This document shows positions 7,312 through 16,258 of a stretch of DNA of 63,721 nucleotides, piece after piece. The notes under the pieces are model-generated. The model was not told the origin of the DNA, did no database searches, and saw nothing but the letters and a program-made list of their open reading frames with translations. Source of the DNA: Actinomycetota bacterium (lineage in GTDB: Bacteria > Actinomycetota > Humimicrobiia > Hakubellales > JAMDDV01); the NCBI GenBank assembly GCA_023488455.1, contig JAMDDV010000017.1, positions 1 through 63,721 of the forward strand. The letters are read 5' to 3'. The translations under genes and the position numbers were made by a program. Each line of letters begins with the position of its first letter. Position 1 is the first letter of the stretch.

Positions 7312-8287
7312 TTGTAAATACCTTCTCAGCGTCTATGGCTTTCGGCAGCAAGCCGCGCTCGAACATCCAGCCTGGATAGTTCTGCCACACCTCAAGCTTC
7401 TGCTCACCCCATCTTGGAGCATCTGATTTATATTCTTTGGCCAGCCATTGTTGGCTTCTCTTGACCAGCTCTGCGTTTATTTCGGGTACATTTTTTATCA
7501 AGATTTCTGCTGCTTCTTGAGGATTGGAGATCGCAAATTCATAGCCCAAGGATGTCGCCTTCATGAATTTTTTTATCATATCTGGCTTCTCCGAGATTTC
7601 CTTTTCGCTTGTTATGATCACAGGGGTGTAGTAGTCAGGTAGGGAATCAAACCACTTGTTGAGCATAACGATATTGATTGGTGTTCCTTTTACTTCTGCC
7701 TCAATCCCGGTCCACGCATAGAAAATCCACATGAAGTCAACATCCTTCTGGGTAACGACAAAGAAGTCAGCAAATCCAACATCAACAAACTCGATCTTAC
7801 TTACGTCAGCTCCGTCAGCGGCCATCAGGACTGATAAAACTTCATTTTCGATTGGAGAACCAAAGGCTCCATATTTTTTACCTTCAAAATCCTTTGGCCG
7901 GGTTATGTTTTTCTCTTTTGGTGAGGCGAACCCAGATGTGTTGTGCTGAATTATTGCTGCTATCGAGACTACAGGGACGTCTACTGATCGCGCATGGGTG
8001 ACCTCCTCCTCAAAGCTGATACCAAAGTCGGCCTGTCCGGCAGCAACCACTTGCACGGGAAGTGCACCTTCTGCTGGCTCAACTATTTCAAGGTCGATCC
8101 CCTGATCTTTGTACCAGCCTTTATCTTTTGCAACGTAAATCCCAGTGTGGTTTGTATTAGGTGTCCAGTCCAGCATCAGGGTTGCTTTTTGTAAGGTCCT
8201 TTGGGGCCGGCAGCCCACATTAAATACTGGTAAAAGACCAATGAACAAAAATCCGATTATTAATGCAATTGCAACTCTTTTTCTCAT
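7295..8287 (-). CDS. thiY: Substrate-binding lipoprotein for thiamine precursor (NMT1/THI5-like)
   Basis: A 330-residue periplasmic-binding-type protein with a lipoprotein signal: basic start, hydrophobic stretch, and Cys26 in the lipobox of VFNVGC. The mature part has the NMT1/THI5-like pattern: LMLDWTPNTNHTGIYVAKDK, then GWYKDQGIDLEIVEP, and QADFGISFEEEVTHAR. These proteins bind hydroxymethylpyrimidine or formylaminopyrimidine and deliver it to ThiX/ThiZ. It would sit outside the cell membrane, anchored by lipid. It lies between thiX and thiZ in the TPP-controlled operon, which supports the substrate class. The exact pyrimidine is not determinable. Confidence 0.85.
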   Translation of the reverse strand: MRKRVAIALIIGFLFIGLLPVFNVGCRPQRTLQKATLMLDWTPNTNHTGIYVAKDKGWYKDQGIDLEIVEPAEGALPVQVVAAGQADFGISFEEEVTHARSVDVPVVSIAAIIQHNTSGFASPKEKNITRPKDFEGKKYGAFGSPIENEVLSVLMAADGADVSKIEFVDVGFADFFVVTQKDVDFMWIFYAWTGIEAEVKGTPINIVMLNKWFDSLPDYYTPVIITSEKEISEKPDMIKKFMKATSLGYEFAISNPQEAAEILIKNVPEINAELVKRSQQWLAKEYKSDAPRWGEQKLEVWQNYPGWMFERGLLPKAIDAEKVFTNEFLP

Positions 8288-8291
8288 CTTT

Positions 8292-9074
8292 TCACCTCCT
8301 TTTGACCTCTTTCCATATAGCTTCCCGTCTGGATGCGTAATACCATGGGAGGGAAGCTCGCTCGATTATTTCTACGAATAAAAACATTAGAATACTTAGC
8401 AATGATGTAATAAGGATCGCCGCAAATACCCTATCCGTGAAGAAGGAATTTGCAGAACGAATCATGAATATTCCAAGACCTTTGCTTGCCCCAACCCATT
8501 CGCCTATCACTGCAGCTATGACGCTGTAAGTTATTGCCACTTTCAATCCTGAAAAGAACGACGGCAGAGAGCCGGGGAGCCTGACCTTTGAGAATATCTG
8601 AAATCTGGAAGCCCTCATTGACCTAAGTAAGAGGATCAGATCGGGATCTGCAGAGCGCAGACCATCGGCCATGTTTACAGTGATGGGAAAGAAACAGATC
8701 AACGCAACGACGATTATTTTTGGCATGATACCGTATCCGAACCAGATTATTAGAAGCGGAGCGATAGCTATGATCGGTACAGTCTGTGATGCTACTAGGA
8801 GCGGATAGAGTGCTTTCTTAAGGACTTCAGAGAAGTCAACCAGTACTGCAAACCCAACCCCAAAGAAAAGAGATGCGAGAAGTCCAAGTCCAGTCTCGAT
8901 TATCGTTTGTTGCGCATGTGGCGCTATTATAGCGGCAGTTCCGATGAGCGCTAAGACAATATCATAGGGTGAAGGCAGCAGCCATTTGGGAATGTTAAAG
9001 ATCATCACAGCGCCTTGCCAGGCGATGATAATAGCGAGTATTAAGAGTGCTGGCGGGATTAATTTTCTCATCAT
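8292..9074 (-). CDS. thiX: ABC transporter permease, thiamine-precursor importer
   Basis: A 260-residue inner-membrane permease of the SsuC/TauC/ThiX type with about six hydrophobic segments. Its cytoplasmic coupling loop lies around MRASRFQIFSKVRLPGSLPS, the place of the EAA motif that docks with the ATPase. The start overlaps the end of the thiamine pyrophosphokinase gene by four bases, and thiY starts five bases after its stop, so the genes form one transcript. It would form the translocation channel for the precursor delivered by ThiY. Confidence 0.85.
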   Translation of the reverse strand: MMRKLIPPALLILAIIIAWQGAVMIFNIPKWLLPSPYDIVLALIGTAAIIAPHAQQTIIETGLGLLASLFFGVGFAVLVDFSEVLKKALYPLLVASQTVPIIAIAPLLIIWFGYGIMPKIIVVALICFFPITVNMADGLRSADPDLILLLRSMRASRFQIFSKVRLPGSLPSFFSGLKVAITYSVIAAVIGEWVGASKGLGIFMIRSANSFFTDRVFAAILITSLLSILMFLFVEIIERASLPWYYASRREAIWKEVKRR

Positions 9075-9706
9075 TTATTGAAGTGGAACACGAGTACGAT
9101 TCCTGACCTGATTTTTAGGATAGCAGTATCCTCAAGCATGACGTTGCTAATTCCTCTTGCTGCTCCAAACTGAAGGGTATTGGCCGGAGGTATGAACTTC
9201 AAGCCTGTGATTGTCTCGAAATGGACTTCATTGCTTAACGGCAGGAGCGAAACCGCATCACCAGCCTTGCCCTTGATCTCTCCATAGCGATTCAAGCAGA
9301 ATATCTCAATCTGGCCTGATAAGATTTTCGCACGTATATTTCTTTTTAATAAATCGGATAGGAGGATTATGTTTGCCATGAAATGGTCCGGCCTCCCACC
9401 AAGGGCTCCAAATATTAATATTTCGTTTGCGCCTTTCTCTTCTGCGTAATTAACCGCCAGTTCAAGGTCAGTGTAGTCCTTTTCTGTTAAGTGCTCGATT
9501 ATCTCTGTGCCCTTCTTTTTGAAGGTGCTTATTATCTCCTTTGATATTGAATCCAGGTCGCCGACGATTGCAGAAGGCATGATTCCAAGCTCCCTTGCAA
9601 CCCTGGCTCCGCCATTAGCGCAAACTAATAAATCGGAAGATTTTATCAGGTCAACAATTTTCCTTTCGCTTTTAAATTCGCTATTTGCAATCACTGCTGC
9701 TCGCAT
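9071..9706 (-). CDS. thiN: Thiamine pyrophosphokinase
   Basis: A 211-residue protein that makes thiamine diphosphate from thiamine and ATP. Conserved blocks are visible: LLVCANGGARVARELG, AIVGDLDSIS (acidic metal/ATP site), EKDYTDLELAVNYA, and FGALGGRPDHFMANI (thiamine site). I start at the ATG at 9706, with a GGAAGGG-type ribosome site upstream. The frame is open further, but that extension lies in the riboswitch terminator hairpin and is not protein-like. It is first in a riboswitch-controlled operon with an importer, so the cell probably salvages precursor and finishes the cofactor here. Confidence 0.9.
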   Translation of the reverse strand: MRAAVIANSEFKSERKIVDLIKSSDLLVCANGGARVARELGIMPSAIVGDLDSISKEIISTFKKKGTEIIEHLTEKDYTDLELAVNYAEEKGANEILIFGALGGRPDHFMANIILLSDLLKRNIRAKILSGQIEIFCLNRYGEIKGKAGDAVSLLPLSNEVHFETITGLKFIPPANTLQFGAARGISNVMLEDTAILKIRSGIVLVFHFNK

Positions 9707-9726
9707 ATTTGTTTTCCCTTCCTCAT

Positions 9727-9759
9727 AAAAAAACCGCCTGCCAGTTTTGGAGACGGTTA
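9727..9759 (-). terminator. Intrinsic terminator of the TPP riboswitch
   Basis: On the minus strand an AACCGTCT arm pairs, with one mismatch, to AGGCGGTT across a short loop, followed directly by seven T. It lies between the TPP aptamer and the thiN ribosome site. This is the arrangement of a transcription-attenuating riboswitch that stops synthesis when TPP is bound. Confidence 0.7.
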
Positions 9760-9769
9760 AAAACTTTAT

Positions 9770-9860
9770 TTTCCCTCCGCTGGCATTATCCAGATCAGGT
9801 CCTGGGGTCGATAGCATTACTGGCTATCCTCTCAGCCTGGCTACACCAAGCTCCCCTTTT
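9770..9860 (-). promoter_or_regulatory. TPP (THI-box) riboswitch
   Basis: The minus strand holds the two conserved THI-box blocks in order: GGGGAGC, GGCTGAGAGGA (pyrimidine-sensing), a variable P3 arm, GACCC, then ACCTGATCTGGATAATGCC and AGCGGAGGGAA (pyrophosphate-sensing). Nothing conserved is missing. It precedes thiN-thiX-thiY-thiZ-DUF72, with a terminator hairpin between aptamer and gene, so TPP should lower expression of the operon. Confidence 0.95.
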
Positions 9861-9960
9861 TGACGATGTGTATTTTAGCATATAACTTGTGAAAAAATGA
9901 AAATTGTTTACAATATAAACATCATATTTTTGTTATGTAAATTGCATTTATAGGTATTTA

Positions 9961-11250
9961 ATGACAACCATATTATGGTATAACAGCGTAGTTGCTGTTA
10001 TGCTGTTTGTCATACTGCTTAATTTTATTAAGAACCTCGGTGAACTCAGACTGCTCTCATCTTATAAATTAGCTCCAGACTTAAAGAGGCCTTTTGTCTC
10101 CGTTCTTGTACCTGCCAGAAATGAAGAGAGGAATATTGCAAGATGTATAAATAGTCTTATAGCGCAGGATTACGGAAATTTTGAGATCATCGTCCTTAAT
10201 GATAATTCCACCGATCGAACTGAAGAGATACTTAGCGAGCTTGCAAAGACGGATAGCAGGATCAGGATATTAAAAGGCAGGCCACTACCCCATGGATGGG
10301 TGGGCAAAAATTTTGCATGTCATCAGTTATATAAAGCAGCAAAAGGTGAATATCTCTTTTATGCTGATGCGGACACCTGGCACCACAAGAGTTCTTTGTC
10401 AAATAGTATCGCTGCCGTTCTTGAGAGCAAGTCTGACCTGATAACTTTATTGCCCACGGAGATAGTTGAGAGCATATCTGAGAGAATGATTGTTCCCTTC
10501 ATGAATTTTGCAGTAATGTGTTTCTTTCCGCTTAAAAAGATATATGGGAGCAAAAATCCCTTGTTCTCATTTTCAGTTGGTCAGTATATGCTCTTTAGGA
10601 GGAGCGCTTATGATGCCATCGGGGGACATGCTGCAATCCCAGGTGAGATAGTTGAGGATATCGTAATGGGGAAGCGCATTAAAAGATTTGGGTTCAGACA
10701 GTTACTGCTGGACGGTAAGGGGATGGTCTATTGTCGAATGTATCAAAGTTTAAAGGAGGTCTGGCGAGGATTTTCAAAGTCCCTGTTTGCGGCATTTAAG
10801 TTCAAGTTGCCTCCGCTTATCTTTGTTATAGTTACCGTTGATGCTTTATTTTTTGCACCGTTTTTCTTCCTTACATATATGCTGATTAAGGGTAATTTCA
10901 TGAGCCTGAACCTCTTTCTCTTGATTGCACAGGTGTTGCTAATCTTCACAATCAAGGCATTGATGTCATATCGCTTCAATTACAGTTACCTCGATGTTTT
11001 CATGCATCCGATTTCCATTTTTCATATTAATATGATCGCTATCTATTCAATCTTCCTGCATGTAAAAGGGATAGGGGTCGTCTGGAAGGACAGGAGATAC
11101 CGTTCTGAAAAATCGGAAGAGCTTATTACAGAGAACCTGCTTGGAGAAGAGCTGCTGGAGGATGAGCAGCTTGTAAAAAGCGATGAGGGAGTTTTTGATG
11201 CTGAGGAGATCATTTATTTCCCTTCAGGACAGGGGAATAAGAGTTTTTAG
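9961..11250 (+). CDS. Membrane glycosyltransferase, family 2 (CrtQ-like)
   Basis: A 429-residue protein with an N-terminal membrane helix (~residues 8-25) and a GT-A domain (~45-270): VSVLVPARNEERNIARCI, then IIVLNDNSTDRTEEIL, and YLFYADADTW with the DxD metal/nucleotide-sugar site. There are further hydrophobic segments at ~280-370 and an acidic tail. This layout matches inverting GT2 enzymes that glycosylate lipids, including carotenoid-type CrtQ. The acceptor is unknown and no carotenoid gene is in the window. It is divergent from the thi operon and followed 12 bases later by plsY, so a lipid acceptor is a reasonable inference. Confidence 0.75.
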   Translation: MTTILWYNSVVAVMLFVILLNFIKNLGELRLLSSYKLAPDLKRPFVSVLVPARNEERNIARCINSLIAQDYGNFEIIVLNDNSTDRTEEILSELAKTDSRIRILKGRPLPHGWVGKNFACHQLYKAAKGEYLFYADADTWHHKSSLSNSIAAVLESKSDLITLLPTEIVESISERMIVPFMNFAVMCFFPLKKIYGSKNPLFSFSVGQYMLFRRSAYDAIGGHAAIPGEIVEDIVMGKRIKRFGFRQLLLDGKGMVYCRMYQSLKEVWRGFSKSLFAAFKFKLPPLIFVIVTVDALFFAPFFFLTYMLIKGNFMSLNLFLLIAQVLLIFTIKALMSYRFNYSYLDVFMHPISIFHINMIAIYSIFLHVKGIGVVWKDRRYRSEKSEELITENLLGEELLEDEQLVKSDEGVFDAEEIIYFPSGQGNKSF

Positions 11251-11262
11251 AGGCTTGATTTT

Positions 11263-11889
11263 ATGGAAATAATAATAGTAGTGGCCCTTATAATAGGTGC
11301 CTATCTTTTGGGCGGCATTCCGTTCTGTTATGTACTTGGAAAGCTATCGGCAGGTAAGGATGTAAGGGAGGTTGGCGACCATAACGTTGGTGCATGGAAC
11401 CTTATTTTTAATGTCAATAAGGTTGCGGGCATCCTTGGTGCGTTATTGGACGCGGGTAAGGGCGCACTCGCTTATTACATAGGGCTCAGATTTTCGGGAA
11501 TTGGCCTGACAGCTTATCTATGTGCAGTTGCTGCTGTAACTGGGCATAACTGGTCACCGTTCATCAAGTTCACTGGGGGCAAGGGCATAGCTACTACCAT
11601 AGGCGGGTTTATTGCTGCTAACTATTTCACCCCCCTAGTCTTTGGTATTATTGTTGTGCCTCTTTTGCTGACCACAAAAAGGATGATGATCGGTATACTG
11701 GGAGCTGTATTGGGAACACTCGCCTTTTTAGTAGCTTTAAACAGGGACATCTATACTGTTATTTACGCTGTTCTGCTCCTAACAGTAATGGCACCAAAGT
11801 ACATCATGGAATCAATGGAGTTAAGGGCAAAACAAGGTGGATCTGATAGGCGGCCCGTGAAAGATCTGTTTTCTGCCAAACCGCGTTAG
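11263..11889 (+). CDS. plsY: Glycerol-3-phosphate acyltransferase PlsY-like
   Basis: A 208-residue integral membrane protein of the PlsY family, which acylates glycerol-3-phosphate from acyl-phosphate to start phospholipid synthesis. Visible family blocks are LLGGIPFCYVLGKLS, a central loop with VGAWN, and GHNWSPFIKFTGGKGIATT, which carries the conserved GHN and GGKG. The central loop reads GDHNVGAWN where the family usually has GSGN-x-GATN. A second paralogue at 25903 also departs from that consensus. Which of the two is the main enzyme is unclear. Confidence 0.8.
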   Translation: MEIIIVVALIIGAYLLGGIPFCYVLGKLSAGKDVREVGDHNVGAWNLIFNVNKVAGILGALLDAGKGALAYYIGLRFSGIGLTAYLCAVAAVTGHNWSPFIKFTGGKGIATTIGGFIAANYFTPLVFGIIVVPLLLTTKRMMIGILGAVLGTLAFLVALNRDIYTVIYAVLLLTVMAPKYIMESMELRAKQGGSDRRPVKDLFSAKPR

Positions 11890-11904
11890 GTCTATTTTTA
11901 TCAG

Positions 11905-12570
11905 ATGAAGGATTCTAAAAAAAATATCAATCTTGTACTGGACATCCTGGAGCAATATCATCCTGAAGCGAGAGTTTTGCTGGAACATAAAAATGCCTTT
12001 CAACTTTTGATCGCCACTATTCTTGCTGCACAGTGCACCGATGAGATGGTAAATAAAGTAACCAAGGTGCTCTTTGAAAAGTACAGGACTCCGCGAGATT
12101 TCGCAGAAGCCAACATGTCAGAGTTCGAAGAGATCATAAAGCCGACTGGGTTTTATAGAAACAAAGCGAAGAGCGTGGTTGCATGTTGCCAGGCTCTACT
12201 CTTGAGGTTTGATGGTGAAGTCCCCGACAATATTGATGATCTCCTCTCTCTTTCTGGTGTTGGCAGGAAAACCGCAAATATAGTTCTGGCAAACTGCTTT
12301 GGGAAGCAGGCGATTGCCGTTGATACGCACGTTTCCCGGGTGAGTCAGCGGATAGGTCTTGCCACGAGTAAAGATCCGGATAAAATTGAGTTTCAGTTGA
12401 ATGAGATAATTCCGCGTAAGAGATGGTCGCGCGCAACTCAACTGATCGGTTTTCACGGCAGGAAGGTATGCCATGCGAAAAAACCGGATTGCATTAACTG
12501 TCCAATAAATGAATTTTGCAAGACAGGTCAGGAGATATTGAGCGGTATTGATTTGATGAATAAGAAGTGA
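11905..12570 (+). CDS. nth: Endonuclease III (DNA glycosylase/AP lyase)
   Basis: A 221-residue base-excision repair enzyme for oxidised pyrimidines. The helix-hairpin-helix LSGVGRKTANIVLANCFG contains the catalytic Lys, and AVDTHVSRVSQR carries the catalytic Asp. The C-terminus has the [4Fe-4S] ligand set Cys-x6-Cys-x2-Cys-x5-Cys (CHAKKPDCINCPINEFC). Length is normal and all key residues are present. It is co-directional with plsY upstream (15-base gap) and a phosphatase downstream, without functional connection. Confidence 0.93.
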   Translation: MKDSKKNINLVLDILEQYHPEARVLLEHKNAFQLLIATILAAQCTDEMVNKVTKVLFEKYRTPRDFAEANMSEFEEIIKPTGFYRNKAKSVVACCQALLLRFDGEVPDNIDDLLSLSGVGRKTANIVLANCFGKQAIAVDTHVSRVSQRIGLATSKDPDKIEFQLNEIIPRKRWSRATQLIGFHGRKVCHAKKPDCINCPINEFCKTGQEILSGIDLMNKK

Positions 12571-12590
12571 ACTGGATTGGATATTGAACG

Positions 12591-13214
12591 ATGAAATTAA
12601 TCCTGGTGAGACACGGTGAGACTACCTGGAATAAGGAGGAAAGGTTTAGAGGAAGAAAGAATATCCTGCTTAACGATAGGGGGATCTTACAGGCAAAACT
12701 GGCTGCAGAATTTTTAAGTAGATATGAGGTTGACCTTATCTTTTCAAGTCCGATGCAGAGGGCGCTGCAGACTGCAGGGGAGATAAGAGGAGACAGAGAT
12801 ATTGAGATAATTGTTGATGAAGGAATTGCGGATATGGATTTTGGTCAGTGGGAGGGCATGAAGGTCAGCGAGGTAAAGGAAAAATATCCCGAACTATTTA
12901 CAGTCTGGATATCCACTCCTCATATGTGTCAGATTCCTGAAGGAGAGAGTTTCCAGATGGTGCTGGATAGGAGCCTGAAAACTGTAGGTAAAATTAAGAA
13001 ACTTAGAGATGTGGAAACTGTTTTAGTTATCACTCACCGTGTTGTAACAAAGTTACTGCTGTGCCATTACCTTGGTCTTGACTTAACCCGATTCTGGGAT
13101 ATCAGACAGGACTCAACTGCCATAAATATGATCACATTTAAGAATGAAGATGGGTATTCCGTTGATCTGATCAATGAAACCTGTCATCTTTCAAAGCTTG
13201 GGAATACAGTTTAG
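12591..13214 (+). CDS. Histidine phosphatase superfamily protein
   Basis: A 207-residue phosphoglycerate-mutase-like phosphatase. LILVRHGETTWN carries the catalytic phospho-accepting His; FSSPMQRALQTA and DEGIADMDFGQWEGM supply the Arg and Glu. The second active-site His is in VITHRVVTK, not the more common SHGG. Family members include alpha-ribazole phosphatase and phosphoglycerate mutase-like enzymes; sequence does not decide the substrate. The 3' end overlaps by 24 bases, tail to tail, a paralogue in the cobalamin operon. Confidence 0.75.
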   Translation: MKLILVRHGETTWNKEERFRGRKNILLNDRGILQAKLAAEFLSRYEVDLIFSSPMQRALQTAGEIRGDRDIEIIVDEGIADMDFGQWEGMKVSEVKEKYPELFTVWISTPHMCQIPEGESFQMVLDRSLKTVGKIKKLRDVETVLVITHRVVTKLLLCHYLGLDLTRFWDIRQDSTAINMITFKNEDGYSVDLINETCHLSKLGNTV

Positions 13215-13802
13215 ATATGAAACGTACGAGAATTTATCCTCGAATACTACCTTTGATATGGAGCCGTGTTTTACCTCGAAAGACCAGATATTTTTGTTTT
13301 TAAGCCCCATTACTTCTGCGATTATCATCCTGATTGGTCCGCCGTGGCTGACGATTATGAACTCACTCTCCGGGTTTTTAGCCGCGAGTCCTTTTATGAA
13401 GGCCAGTGCCCTGTTTCTTATTTCCACAAAGCTGCCGCCCTCAGGGAAACAGGCCTCAAGCGGTGTTTCTCTTAGCTGTCTGTAAATTTCAGGATATCTT
13501 TCTTCGGCTTCAGTTGAGAGCATCCCCTCCCAGAGGCCAAAATCGACCTCTGCGAGGTCGGCGACTTCGGTGACATCCAGATCCTTTAAGCATTTTTTTA
13601 TCTCTACAACAGTCTGAACAGTCCTCTTCATGGGACTTGTGTAGATCCCGGATATCTTTGTGGGGAAGGATCTGATCTCTCTCCCGACTGCGTAGGCCTG
13701 TCTAACGCCAAGGTCGGTTAGCTCAAGATCGGTTGAACCTATGTACCGTCTGTCAATGTTAAGTCTTGTCTGTCCATGCCGAACGAAGTAAAGAGCTGCC
13801 AT
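13191..13802 (-). CDS. cobC: Alpha-ribazole-5'-phosphate phosphatase (histidine phosphatase family)
   Basis: A 203-residue histidine phosphatase: LYFVRHGQTRLNIDRRYIG at the start, TSPMKRTVQTV, LAEVDFGLWEGM, and VSHGGPIRMIIAE with the second catalytic His. It is the last gene of the cobT-cobU-cobS operon, so removal of the phosphate from alpha-ribazole-5'-phosphate or the cobalamin phosphate (CobC) is the best assignment. The assignment is by context; the fold alone is generic. Its 3' end overlaps the convergent paralogue at 12591-13214. Confidence 0.75.
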   Translation of the reverse strand: MAALYFVRHGQTRLNIDRRYIGSTDLELTDLGVRQAYAVGREIRSFPTKISGIYTSPMKRTVQTVVEIKKCLKDLDVTEVADLAEVDFGLWEGMLSTEAEERYPEIYRQLRETPLEACFPEGGSFVEIRNRALAFIKGLAAKNPESEFIIVSHGGPIRMIIAEVMGLKNKNIWSFEVKHGSISKVVFEDKFSYVSYLNCIPKL

Positions 13803-13839
13803 GATGTTTTCCTATTATGCCAAATTTAACCTGATCTTC

Positions 13840-14613
13840 TCATAAATTTAGAAGTCCTTTGAAAGCGATGAAGTTGCTTGCAATTACAATAAGCATCAGA
13901 AAGAAAACCGATGAGATTTCTCCGATAGCGCCGAGAATATCGCCGGTTATACCGCCGATCTTTCTCTTCGACCATAAGAACATAAGTACAGGTGAAAGCA
14001 GGCCTGAAAAAAGTGCCAGGCTAAGTGGACCAATTAGGAGAAGAAGGACAGTTGCCATTAAAACTATGGATGCTGTCAGCTCACCCCATCCAACATGCGA
14101 GATAAAGGTTCTGGCAAGCGACCCCTTCGTTAGCTGCTTTTTACCAAGGATGGCTGCTAAGACCATCGATGTCCTCCCGAACGCTGGGGCAAGCATGATT
14201 GATTGCCAGAATATCTCCTTTTTTATGCTCAGATAAAGACCGTATTTTAATATCAGCAGGCATACCAGCGCAATTACACCAAAGGCACCGACATCGCTGC
14301 GTTTCATTATTTTCAGTATGCCATCCCTGCTATTGCCCGAGCGAAAGCCATCGAAGGTATCCATCAGACCGTCAAGATGAAATCCGAGAGTTATTATGAT
14401 CTCGATTATTATCAGGAGAGCAGCAAGGGTGAAGGTTGGCAGGATAAATTTAAGCAGAATATACGATAATGCAATGAAGGCTCCGATCAGAATGCCAATT
14501 AAGGTGAAAAAATACATTGATTTTGCCTGATCACGCTCATTTTCTGGCATGATTTTAATCGGCACGATCGTGAGAAAGCCCAGTGCAATGGCAAGCCTTC
14601 TTAAAAAAGCCAT
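13840..14613 (-). CDS. cobS: Adenosylcobinamide-GDP ribazoletransferase
   Basis: A 257-residue membrane protein that joins alpha-ribazole to adenosylcobinamide-GDP to complete cobalamin. The diagnostic acidic loop is clear: TLGFHLDGLMDTFDGFRSG followed by MKRSDVGAFGV, with the Asp-rich metal site. Several hydrophobic helices follow and the length is typical. It starts one base after the stop of cobU. It would act in the cytoplasmic membrane, using the products of CobU and CobT. Confidence 0.93.
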   Translation of the reverse strand: MAFLRRLAIALGFLTIVPIKIMPENERDQAKSMYFFTLIGILIGAFIALSYILLKFILPTFTLAALLIIIEIIITLGFHLDGLMDTFDGFRSGNSRDGILKIMKRSDVGAFGVIALVCLLILKYGLYLSIKKEIFWQSIMLAPAFGRTSMVLAAILGKKQLTKGSLARTFISHVGWGELTASIVLMATVLLLLIGPLSLALFSGLLSPVLMFLWSKRKIGGITGDILGAIGEISSVFFLMLIVIASNFIAFKGLLNL

Positions 14614-14614
14614 C

Positions 14615-15172
14615 TTATTTCAACCTCATCGGTATACCGGCGAAAACCATGTAAACCTCTCTGGAGTTCGCGGCGATCATCTGGTGAAACCTGCCCATCA
14701 CATCTCTAAAGACCCTTCCAAGCGGGTAGGGCGGGACAAGTCCAAGTCCAATCTCATTTGAGATCAATATGAAGTCCGCGCAGCTTCTTTTTATGCTTGA
14801 CAGGATCTGGGTTGCCTCTTCCGTGACTGCTGATTCGGCCTGAACTGCATCTCTGGCATCGACTATCTCTCCCTGCCACTGCCAGCGTTTAAGGATATTG
14901 AAGGTGAGGTACGTGAGGCAGTCTATGAGGACCAGGTTCACATCTGTGGGTAGGTCATTAATAGCGTCAGCGATGTTCTCGCTCTTTTCTATCGTAAGCC
15001 ACGATTTTGGCCTTGAGGATTTATGTATATTGATCCTATCGATTATCTCTTCATCTGTCGGAGAGGCTGTAGCTATGTAAGCAACCCTGCTGCTCCTTTC
15101 TTTTGCGAGTTTTACCGCAAATGAGCTCTTCCCGCTGCGTGCCCCGCCCAGTATGAACGTTATTTCGCCCAA
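14615..15172 (-). CDS. cobU: Adenosylcobinamide kinase / adenosylcobinamide-phosphate guanylyltransferase
   Basis: A 185-residue bifunctional enzyme that phosphorylates adenosylcobinamide and then activates it with GTP. The N-terminal P-loop is ITFILGGARSGKSSFA; RINIHKSSRPKSW holds the His that is guanylylated; FILISNEIGLGLVP and GRVFRDVMGRFHQ complete the family pattern. Normal length. It lies between cobT and cobS. With those genes it lets the cell finish cobalamin from salvaged cobinamide; no corrin-ring synthesis genes are in the window. Confidence 0.93.
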   Translation of the reverse strand: MGEITFILGGARSGKSSFAVKLAKERSSRVAYIATASPTDEEIIDRINIHKSSRPKSWLTIEKSENIADAINDLPTDVNLVLIDCLTYLTFNILKRWQWQGEIVDARDAVQAESAVTEEATQILSSIKRSCADFILISNEIGLGLVPPYPLGRVFRDVMGRFHQMIAANSREVYMVFAGIPMRLK

Positions 15173-15185
15173 TTAGCCTTCTTCA

Positions 15186-16247
15186 TCAATCGTTTCTATT
15201 GGATACTCCGGCTTCTCCGAATGTAGCCATTTCGGTGAGAATTTTAACACTGGCTTCAATTATACCAATTGCCAGTGCTGCGCCTGTTCCCTCCCCAAGC
15301 CGCATATCCAGGTCTAATATCGGTTCGATGCCGATGAAGTCCAGTGCCTCCAGGTGGCCCTTTTCTGCGGAGTTGTGTGACATGAACATGTAGTCGGTAA
15401 CCGCTGGGTTGAATCTGGTTGCGATCAGCGCCCCGGCTGTTGAGATGAATCCATCGACGACCACAGGGATTCTATTGCTTGCTGCAGCAAGTATCAAGCC
15501 GGCGATTCCTCCTATTTCAAATCCTCCGACTTTTGCGAGCAGATCCAGGGGGTCATCAATATCTGGCTTGTTGACCTCCAGTGCCTTTCTTATTACGTCA
15601 ATTTTCAGCTTTAGTCGCAAATCATCTATCCCCGTTCCTCGACCTGCTATGATGGATGGATCTTTACCGGTTACTGCACAGATGATAGCAGAACTTGGTG
15701 TAGTGTTTGCAATGCCCATGTCACCAGTGCCCACGATATCGATCCCGTGCTTGTTTAGTTCTTCATTGAATACATCGCTACCTGCTTCCACGGTCTTTTG
15801 TGCCTCTTCTCTACTCATCGCAGGGCCTTTTGCGATGTTTTTTGTGCCATGAGCTATCTTTTTGATTATGAGGTTGGCCGCGGGGTCGAAGTCCGCGGCA
15901 ACCCCCATATCCACGACCAGGACCTTGGCGCCGACGTGCCGTGCCAGTACGTTTACCCCTGCACCACCGGCGATGAAGTTATATACCATCTGTGGGGTTA
16001 CTTCAGATGGATATGCGCTCACACCCTCAGTTGCCACACCATGGTCTCCAGCCATGGTAAAAATAACTTTCCGCTCAGTCCTTGGATTAGTCGACTCCGT
16101 GATTGCGACCATTCTTCTTGCCAATTCTTCGAGCTTTCCAAGACTTCCCTGCGGCTTGGTGAGGTTATCCAGCTTGGATTGAGCAAGCCTGATTAATCCC
16201 TCATCAACCTTTTTGATTTTTGCAATAGCCTCACTTATTCTGTCCAT
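15186..16247 (-). CDS. cobT: Nicotinate-nucleotide--dimethylbenzimidazole phosphoribosyltransferase
   Basis: A 353-residue enzyme that makes alpha-ribazole phosphate from a benzimidazole-type base and nicotinate mononucleotide. Conserved stretches are [54 protein letters not shown], and near the C-terminus [16 protein letters not shown], with the catalytic Glu. It starts 12 bases after the btuF-like gene in the same operon under the cobalamin riboswitch. Confidence 0.95.
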   Translation of the reverse strand: MDRISEAIAKIKKVDEGLIRLAQSKLDNLTKPQGSLGKLEELARRMVAITESTNPRTERKVIFTMAGDHGVATEGVSAYPSEVTPQMVYNFIAGGAGVNVLARHVGAKVLVVDMGVAADFDPAANLIIKKIAHGTKNIAKGPAMSREEAQKTVEAGSDVFNEELNKHGIDIVGTGDMGIANTTPSSAIICAVTGKDPSIIAGRGTGIDDLRLKLKIDVIRKALEVNKPDIDDPLDLLAKVGGFEIGGIAGLILAAASNRIPVVVDGFISTAGALIATRFNPAVTDYMFMSHNSAEKGHLEALDFIGIEPILDLDMRLGEGTGAALAIGIIEASVKILTEMATFGEAGVSNRND

Positions 16248-16258
16248 TAAGCGTTCCT

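Noticed and set aside
9707..9817. N-terminal extension of thiamine pyrophosphokinase
   Set aside because: The extension overlaps the riboswitch terminator and the end of the aptamer, and the protein family starts at the ATG at 9706, which has its own ribosome site.
12134..12474. Two minus-strand frames inside nth
   Set aside because: Shadow frames of endonuclease III, with low-complexity or implausible composition.
15798..16196. Long plus-strand open frames antiparallel to cobT
   Set aside because: They lie wholly inside a gene with strong family motifs, have no ribosome sites and no recognisable protein pattern. The same applies to antisense frames over gltB, nadB and the propeller genes.
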